Notes under the pieces: generated by a model
What the model was told of the DNA's origin: nothing
Database searches by the model: none
The model's input: only the letters and a program-made list of their open reading frames with translations
From: Meconema thalassinum
Lineage: Eukaryota; Arthropoda; Insecta; Orthoptera; Tettigoniidae
Direction: 5' to 3'
Assembly: GCA_946902985.2 (NCBI GenBank)
Contig: OX336389.2
Span: forward strand, 1,015,343,441-1,015,407,440
DNA length: 64,000 nucleotides
Made by a program: the position numbers and the translations under genes
Part shown: positions 24,001-33,000 of the stretch, one piece after another
Position numbering within the stretch: position 1 is the first letter of the stretch
Layout of the letters: each line of letters opens with the position of its first letter

Positions 24001-27000
24001 CTGTAATGGTTAGTAAATGCTCAGGTTGGTGTTCTAACTTAAATATGGATTAAAGCACTTAAGTTATCTAGACGATGTGGTGTTCACGCTTATTCAGCTT
24101 CCGTCACATTTCACTGTCAGATACGAACCTTGGCCTAGGTTATAATACAAGGCCTGGAAATGAGGCGCCAGAGAACAATGTGAGCGATGGTTCAAACTTG
24201 TGCCGCATTTTGCCACAAGGTTCGCTTTCTGACGCCCTTCATCATATCGTTTGCATTACGTACGATGCTATTTGTATCTCTGTATTTGACTGGTGAAGCA
24301 TGTCGCATTATAAATGTACTTTAGTTAAAGGCGGTAGACTACTTTTTGACTGATATTGAGATGGGTCGAAGTGGTCTTTATGAGCAAGACGTAGTAAGAA
24401 GCAAGTTTTATTCCGGTGAACTATAAAAAATATGGCTTGAGTTTAAATTCACGGGGTAATTTTGGTACAGTAACGTACGTGCAAATTGTGGTGCTATGAT
24501 TGTGTTTGTCAAAAATGGTGCATTGTAGCGTCAAATTAAAGGCAAATGGACTTTTGTTTCAAACATTTTCATTGAAGGATGACATATGGAGACAATAAAT
24601 TGGTTCTGTTTCATGTCGGGGGGAGAAGGAAGAAGTCCGGGGTCTTTGTGGACACCAAAGCAGTCTTCTACAATTTGATGCAAGCATTTCAAGGGTTCTA
24701 ATTATAGTATGAGTACTTCAAAGAGAACGCTCTTATCGATCGCATTTCCGACAGTTTTTTGGGGACCATCCCGAACATAAACAAGTACAAATAAATACGC
24801 GCGAAAAGCATGTGTTGATAAAGACTACTATATAAACAATAAAAGAAAATGTTCAGGTACCGGTAATTTAAATATTACGGAAGACTTATGATGAACGAAT
24901 TGAGGAAAACTATGATCAACCACGTGTTATGTTCTACAATTAACTCGCGGGAAGTCGACAAAATTAAAATTAAAGGGGGCACTAAGAAAAAATGTAGTGT
25001 ATGTACATATTCTACATATTCTTAAAAGCCCAATTCAAGGTACGAATATGGGACATATAGCCTATAAAACATTATGATTTACATTAACCGTATTTTAGCA
25101 TTGAACTCTCTTTGTTTTCAGAAAAGCCGGCGTCTCTATCTTCCATTTCAATTGCAATAGTAGTGGGGTTTCTTGTAGGAGTGGCAGAAGAGGGAACAGA
25201 CTGCAAAGGGAGCTTAGAGAAAATATCAGCTCCAGCACGTTCAAACCCATCAATATCATTAAGATTAATACACTTTCAAGACATAGGCACGATTAAGATA
25301 TCCCAATGTTTCTTTTATATCTCTATTGGAAACAATTTCTGACAGCGGTAAATTTCATGCCTCAAAAATATTTAGTGTCACATTTCACTAATATTTTATC
25401 TGACATGTTTTCCGGATAGACAAAATGTGTGAAGTGTGTATTGACAATTAACTCTGCGTATGTATCTGCAAAAATTTTTAAGGCAACTTTTGAAGAATAT
25501 TGGTGTAAACCACACGTAATGACATTAAGTTAGTAGTGTAACGTTTATGAATCTTAAGAAGTAAGCCACTTGACAGAAAGATTCTTAATCAACATTTGGG
25601 GGAAACTGGAGTAAAACAGATACGAAGTGCTAAGAAAACATGTGTTTCGTGTATTTGAGTTGCATGTAATGCATAGTCAACAGCAGACAACTAGGGCGCC
25701 GAACCGCGATGCTAGTGGCGTAAAGTGGAACTACTAGTTTGGCGCTCCAAGTTCCTGCTCTGTTTCCAGGCCTTGAGTATAACGTAGGCCACGATATGAA
25801 CTGACACAGATTATCTCGCCCGTTCCACTGTGTCTCTGTTCATCTCGCTTGTACAATATTTCTGTGTTAGCCAGGTCTGGATACGTCCTGACAAAGTGTA
25901 TGTTCTAGTATTCTGGACATCTTCAAATATTAAGACCAATCTCCATTCCCTCCCCTACGTTTAAACTAAACAGTCCTCTTTAACCCCTATGCTGCCGAAT
26001 TAAATTTTGAACTTTACTCTCAAAAGATTGAACTAAGCAGTGAAAAATTAATTTTTATTCTTACCTCAAATAACTTTATTTTCGGATTACATGCATACTC
26101 AAGACCACTTAAAAGTACTATTATGACATCAAGATTTCTAGTGGGTGCACATACACAGCAAAAAAAAGGCAAAACAAAAATGTAAAAGTGGAAGATTTTT
26201 TTATATATGTAGCTTATATGACTTTATTTCATTTGTTTTCCTTCTAATTGATGACTTTAGTCATAATCACCTTTTTCCTTCTAATTGATCACAATTTTTA
26301 GCCTATTTTCATTTTTGAAAAAAAAAAGCATATGAGATCACCTTTCGTGTGTGTGTGCGCGCGTGTCCGTGTGTGTGTCTCCTCCCCCCCCGCCCGAATA
26401 AAATCTAAACAGCTGGAGCGATTTCAATGAAACTCGGTAAGGTCATAGTACTATTTTGTCAGACTCCAACCGTGCCCTTGAATTTTTATTTCGGCGCACC
26501 AATCCAACATGGCGTCTAAGCGAAATATATCACCGGCATTCTGTATCTCCGAAACTATTACCGATATCACCCTGACATTTTGCACGGTGATAAAGGGCAC
26601 TGCTAGAAGTTCACCAATGACGTCAGAAGAACGTTGCATCAAGAGGTTATAAAATTCTGAGGCCGTTGACTAAAGTCGAATACGGCAGCGGACGTAGTGT
26701 GATTGCCATTGGACTACAGTCGAACATGGCAGCAAAGGGGTTAAGCACAAACGGATATTGAGAATGCCTTGATTTGTTGAAGATATGATGCATAGTACAT
26801 CCTATCCAATAACACGTTTCCCTTAATGTTGTCCCCTTTATCTATCCTGGCTAAACTGTTATGCTGTTTCTAGTTTCTTACAAGGGATATTTTCTAGTAG
26901 CGTAAAAAGATATGAAATCTCCATGAATGGGTGTTTGTTTAGGTTGTGAGGGTTATTTATTTTGGCTAAGTGTATCTCGTTTGCTTCCTTTATGTCAAGA

Positions 27001-30000
27001 GTTCTCCCTTTCAATTCATGATGTATGATTTTTAAGTCTCTTTCCATGTGGTGAATATGTGTCCCGCTTCGTACATAATTATGTTCACATACAGCGGGAC
27101 ACATTGGTCTGTTCAGCAGTTGCAGTCACACACTAGAAGAAACTGAAATAATAAGCTTGTTTGCCAAAATCAGGACTGTATATATGTAAAACTAAAATAT
27201 GCTGTCAGACAATACCCTGATAATTAAATGACTCAAAACACAGTAAATACATAAAGTCCCAACTGATTATATTAGACATGCCGGTAAACCAAACGACTAA
27301 TATTTGAAGAAAGGGTTATAGTGTTTTTAAATATTTTACACCACAAAGATTCAAGAAAAGTGTTAAGAGAGAAGAGTAAGTACCTTTCAGACTTCCTATT
27401 AATTTATAAAGAAGGCTTTAGGATTTTGTATATAGAGTTTTAATGTTTAAATGATATATTGCTGAAGATGAGCCAAAAAGCAATCTCAAAACATGTCCAA
27501 ATAAAAAGTAAGGATAGCCTATATAAATTTTATTGACTGGGCCAGGGGTGTACACCACGCCCCCCCCTCCAAGTTTTAGGTGCAATACAAACATTTTACT
27601 ACTGGTAACGAAAATAACTAATTTTACAAACGGGTAACGGAAGTAACGAAAAGTAGCTAATTTTTAAGTCTTGATATTTTGAGGTAACGAAAATTCGCCG
27701 CCGATTGAGTAATAAAACTATATTTTCCTGTGTCAGACTTGAAGAAAATGCGTACTGAGGATACCTTGAGTTGTATACATTCGTTCAACGTATATTTTCG
27801 GCATCAAGAAGAGTTTTTAGTTAAGTGTGAAATATCTTTTTGTATTATTAGGGACCCTGACTTTTCGCGAGACCTTTATTCGTGAAATTTTCCGAAACTC
27901 AATAGAAACCTCTCATTTCTGTTATTGACCTCTACAATTGGAGACTATCACGAATTGAGGTCTAGAAATCACGCTAATTAATGTCGCAATCTTGCGTGCA
28001 GTTTGAAAACCACATCCAGCTAGCAATTGGACCAAAATATCGTTGCAATTATAATGTTTATAAGTTTGCGTGCACAGTTTGAAAAACACTTCTGGATAAC
28101 AATTTGACCATAATATCGATGCAATTATAATTTTGTATAAGTCGCGTGCACAGTTTGACCATAATACTAGTGCAATTATATTTTTTTAAGTTTGCGGGCT
28201 CAGTTTGAGGAACACCAAATAATATTTGACCATAATATCGGTGCAATTATAATTTTTATAAGTTTGCGGGCACAGTTTGAGGAACACTTCTGGATAACAA
28301 TTTGACCATGATATCGGTGCAATTATAATTTTTATAAGTTTGCGGGCACAGTTTGAGGAACACTTCCGGATAACAATTTGACTATGATATCTGTGCCATG
28401 TATGAAAAGTGCGTAAGTAGTGTGAAGACCAAGCTAGGACAAACAAACTGGTTCAGTGTTGAAACAGGACTTCGACAAGGAAGTGTGCTATCCCCTATAC
28501 TGTTTATAACTGTCATTGGATGAAATCCACAAGAGTGTGAAACAAAGAATGGGAAGCAAGGAGACTAAGTCCTTACTCTATGCAGACGACATAGTAATAT
28601 GGGAAGAAAATGAAATAGAAGTGCAAGAACAAGTTACTGTATGGAATCAAGAGATAGAGAAATATGGAATGGAAATAAGTGTGGAGAAGAGTAAGACTGT
28701 AGTGATGATAAGAAACAAGAGAGAAGGATTGAAGTCAATGGAAATGCATTGGAAATGGTAAAAAGCTTTAAGTATTTGGGGAGCATACTCACAGAAGATG
28801 GTACAATAAATGAAGAAATTGGAAAGAGAATCCAACAAGCTAATGGGTTTTACCAGTGTGTGAGAGGTTTAGTATGGAACCAGGAAGTCCCAAAGAAATA
28901 CAAGAAAGTTCTATTCTCAATGAATTACACACCAATTTTGACACATGCAGCAGATATTTGGACCACAACAAAACGCGATGAAAGCCGAATCCAAGCAGCC
29001 GAGATCAAGTTCCTTAGAGGAATAATTGGGAAGACACGGAGGGATAAATTCAGAAATGTGGACATTAGGGAGAGAACTGGGTTCCCAAAACTGCAAGACA
29101 AGATAGAAACCAGTAAGCTGAAGTGGTACGGACATATGATGAGAATGGAAGAATATAGAGCACCAAAAAGAATATTTATGGAGAAAATACCAGGAAGAAG
29201 ACCACGAGGAAGGCCCTGAAAGAGGTGGATAGATACGGTGAAGGAAAGCATAGAGAAAAGAGGAGTAAAAGAAAAAGAAGTATTGAAAGAAGGAAATGAA
29301 TGGTGGAGGGATAGACAACTGTGGAGGTCCTTGATTCGCAACCCAACCCAGGGAACTGGAAACAGGAAATTAAGAAGAAGAATCTGTGCAATTATAATTT
29401 TTATAAGATTGCAGGCACAGTTTGAGGGACACTTCTGGATAACAATTTGACCATAATATCACAACTTTGGTATACACCACTTGACCCAGGTAAGACTGCT
29501 CGACCGGCTATACCGAATACTATCGCCCGGTATGATTGACTCGCACACTCTCTCAGCACGCATTGCATTTCACTGCCTCGGGCTATGCCGAGACTGACTC
29601 AAGCGCCTCAGCACACACGATCACATTACACAGCGCAACCGGACTGACCCAGCACGACGATGACCTCAGTATGACTGCACGCACCGTACGTCACCTGACC
29701 CCCATCTCTTATCAAGTGCATTCAAAAATCCTCACCTAATGAGTGTTTCCATGTTTCTCCATTTCTTGTAGTACAGTCACATATACATAATGAATACATC
29801 GTGAATAAAGAAATAAGAGCCTGAATAAAAAATGACGACATGCTTCAACAAAAACAAAATTCAAAGAAGTGGCATTCCCAATAGAATTCCCATCACACTC
29901 CGAATGTGAAATAGTCAATGAGGTACCGGGGAAAGTATATATATGGGAAAGGATTTTGGCAAGCGAATAAACCGAACACGTCTTGTAGTAATTTTAAGTA

Positions 30001-33000
30001 TAAAAACTGTATTTACACATAAGATTACAACAGATGAGATTGCACAGAACTTAGCGTGACTTCACTCGACACAAAACTGTCACACTGTTCGTCTTTCTTT
30101 CTCGCGACTTCCCCTCGACTCCTCTACGCGGCGCCACCGGGCGGTGCCAATACTGGCGGGAAACCCAACAACGGTTCAACATATTCCGATTCCCACAATC
30201 GGCCATCCTGCAGATCATCCGCCTCGGATGATGAGTCGTCTCCAGCCCAAGTAGATTTTGTCCATCACAGAACTTGAAGAGGATACCATCCTGCAGGGTG
30301 TAATCTTTGTATGGCTTCATCTTCAGGTGCTCCATGATCGCACACAGACCTTCATCAGCTTGCTGAGCTCGTTTCAGCCTGGCAACGAGTCCATCGACGA
30401 GACCGTAGAGGACCATGGGATGGAGACTCAAGGCATCGGCGTGAGGGATTCTCGCACCCGGTCTAGGCTCGATCGAGTAACCAAACTCTTCTAACATGGC
30501 CCACCTTGCAACTCTTGGAGTGAGGTCCTTCTTGTCCATCATCTTCTGGAAGGCAGAGCAGTCAGTTATGATCTTGAACTTGATTCCAAGCAGATACACT
30601 TGGAGCTTTTTCAAGGTCGTCACCACAGCTAACACCTCGAGCTCGTAGCTGCTGTACCTTCCCTCCTGTGGCGTAGTCTTCTTGCTCAGATATTGAACAG
30701 GATGCAGTTGACCATCGTCTGGGAAACGTTGCAGTAGCACTGCTCCATAACCATACTTGCTTGCATCAGTATGGACTTCTCTGTCTTGTAAGCCGGGTTA
30801 TGTATGATGAGGACTGGATCTTCGGATAAGGCTTTTTTCAGACTTGTGAATGCAATCCTCTGTTCTTGCTCAAAGTTGAATCCACCGGTTGACTTCAACA
30901 GATCACTGAGTGGCTTTTCAATCTCGGCGTAGTTTGGGATGTACTTCCGTAAAAATATCCGGAAAGGCCCAAAAAAACTGTGGACTTCGGCTAGCGACTT
31001 GGGTTCTGGATAATGTTGAACTGTGGCTGCTTTCCTAGAAGATGGTGAGACAGTTCCATCTTCTACAACGTGTCCTAGGAACTCAATTTTCTTTTTCAGG
31101 AACTGGCCCTTCGAGAACTTAATATCCAGATCATGAGTTTCAGCTACCTCTATCACTTGCCCAAGCTTCTCTATGGCATCATTTTCATCGTTTGCTGGGA
31201 TTACTACGTCGTTCATGTACACCAGGACTGTGCCGGCTTGAATCTGTTCTCTGAATACGCAGTTGATAGAGCGTTGGAACACAGGAGACGAGTTGCAGAA
31301 ACCAAATGGAACTTTCAGGAACTCATATTGGTCTGAATGTGTCACAAAGGCCAAATACCTTCTGCTCTCTTCCTTGACTGCAACGTTGAAAAATCCATTT
31401 CGTAGGGCATCGCTCAGCTTGTCCAGGACGTCATCAATGAGTGGTAATGGGTATCGATCTTTGACAGCTTTTCGATTTACTGGGTGGTAATCGACGCACA
31501 CCCTCGGAGACCCATCTTTCTTCCACACAACTACCACTGGACTAGCGTACTCAGACATACTGGATCGGATGATGCCATTTGGAGCCACTGCTGCACTTGC
31601 TTCTCTATAATCCCTTTCTCAGTTGGTGATAAGCGTCTTGGGTGACTGTGAATCAGTTCTTCTTGTTTCATCGTGATACTCATCTGAACGCTGGTACACT
31701 TCTCCTTGCGCAGCGAGTGTTTATTAACCATCATTCTGATTCTCAAAACAGCCTCTTCCGACGCCTCTCCTATGTCTAACTCCTCGGCTGCTATCACGTC
31801 GATTCGGTACAAGTACGCTTCTGATATCTCCTTGGACATCTTGACACCGGTTTTGCTGATGGTAGTTACGGCTTGGTCCAGCAAGTCGTTACCGACGATA
31901 GCTGGCAACTTGAGTACATCTCCAGACACCACATAGGAATCAGTCAAGTAAGTGTCGTCGTCAACCTGGACGTCAGTTATAAAATATCCTAGGGGTGGCA
32001 CCTCACTATCACCGAAACCCTTAAGTACTATGGCAGTCGTCTTCAGCTCGGGATCGCCCATCGCTGCATAAATGTCTTCACGGATCAGATTGATTGGGCA
32101 GCCGGTGTCCACCAATGCGTCGATCCTCTGGCCCTGGAGCAACAATTCCTTCATCTTCATATTCGAATTGGTTCCCAAAGCGACGTTCAGTGTCTTCTTC
32201 TCTGCATTCTGCTCAAGGTTTGGGCACTTGGAAGCTATGTGTCCGAAGCAGCTGCAATTGAAGCACTTTGGACCCTGACTCTTGTGTGGACATTCTCTGG
32301 ACTCATGACTGTTCTTCTGACCACAATTGTAGCATCTCTTTACAGACAAGATCTGCTTCTGCCTGTCGTCTACTCATTTTTTGTCAACTTCTCGGAGTTT
32401 CGTGCGTAAGCTCTCTCATAGATCTTCAACTTGTCCTTGAATTCCTTGCTCCATACAGAATCATCTTGAATCCAGTGTCGTCCTCGATGCCATCGATGAC
32501 GTATTGTATCAACGATTTATCATCGATTGCCGACCTGCTGGCTATTTCTCGCATCACCAGGAAATATTCCTGAAGAGTTTCAACTTTTGTTTTTCGTCGA
32601 TTGGTTAGCAGTCAATGAATCTCTGCTGCACTGGTATCATCTCGGAATTCTTTCTTCAGGGCTTTCTTCAACTTGTGCCAGGATGTGATGCCACGTTCAC
32701 TCTGCACGAACAACTTAGCCAGGCCTGTCAGCGACTTTTGTGCAAAAACATATTTTTGCATCTCGTCCCAGCCCATCAACGTTGCTGTTTCCTCAAAGTC
32801 CTCAATCCAACGTCATAGGTTCTGACAGAGCCCTCTACATCGCGGAAAGTTAACGCAAACTTGTGTGGGACTCCCTGGTTTGCAGTGTGCCACGAGTCCA
32901 CCACGTCCTGGTCGACTTCACCTTCACTTGAGCTTTCTTCTCCAGTCTTCGATTTGGGTTTGGTCTTTGTTATGTTTTTTATGGTTAGGCCTACCTCGTA

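Noticed and set aside
24075..24296. Short frame of 73 codons as a gene
   Set aside because: No splice context or motif; it overlaps the diverged inverted end near 24130.
27985..29461. Regular repeat array considered as CRISPR
   Set aside because: Units are contiguous 76-bp tandem copies without unique spacers, in an animal intron.
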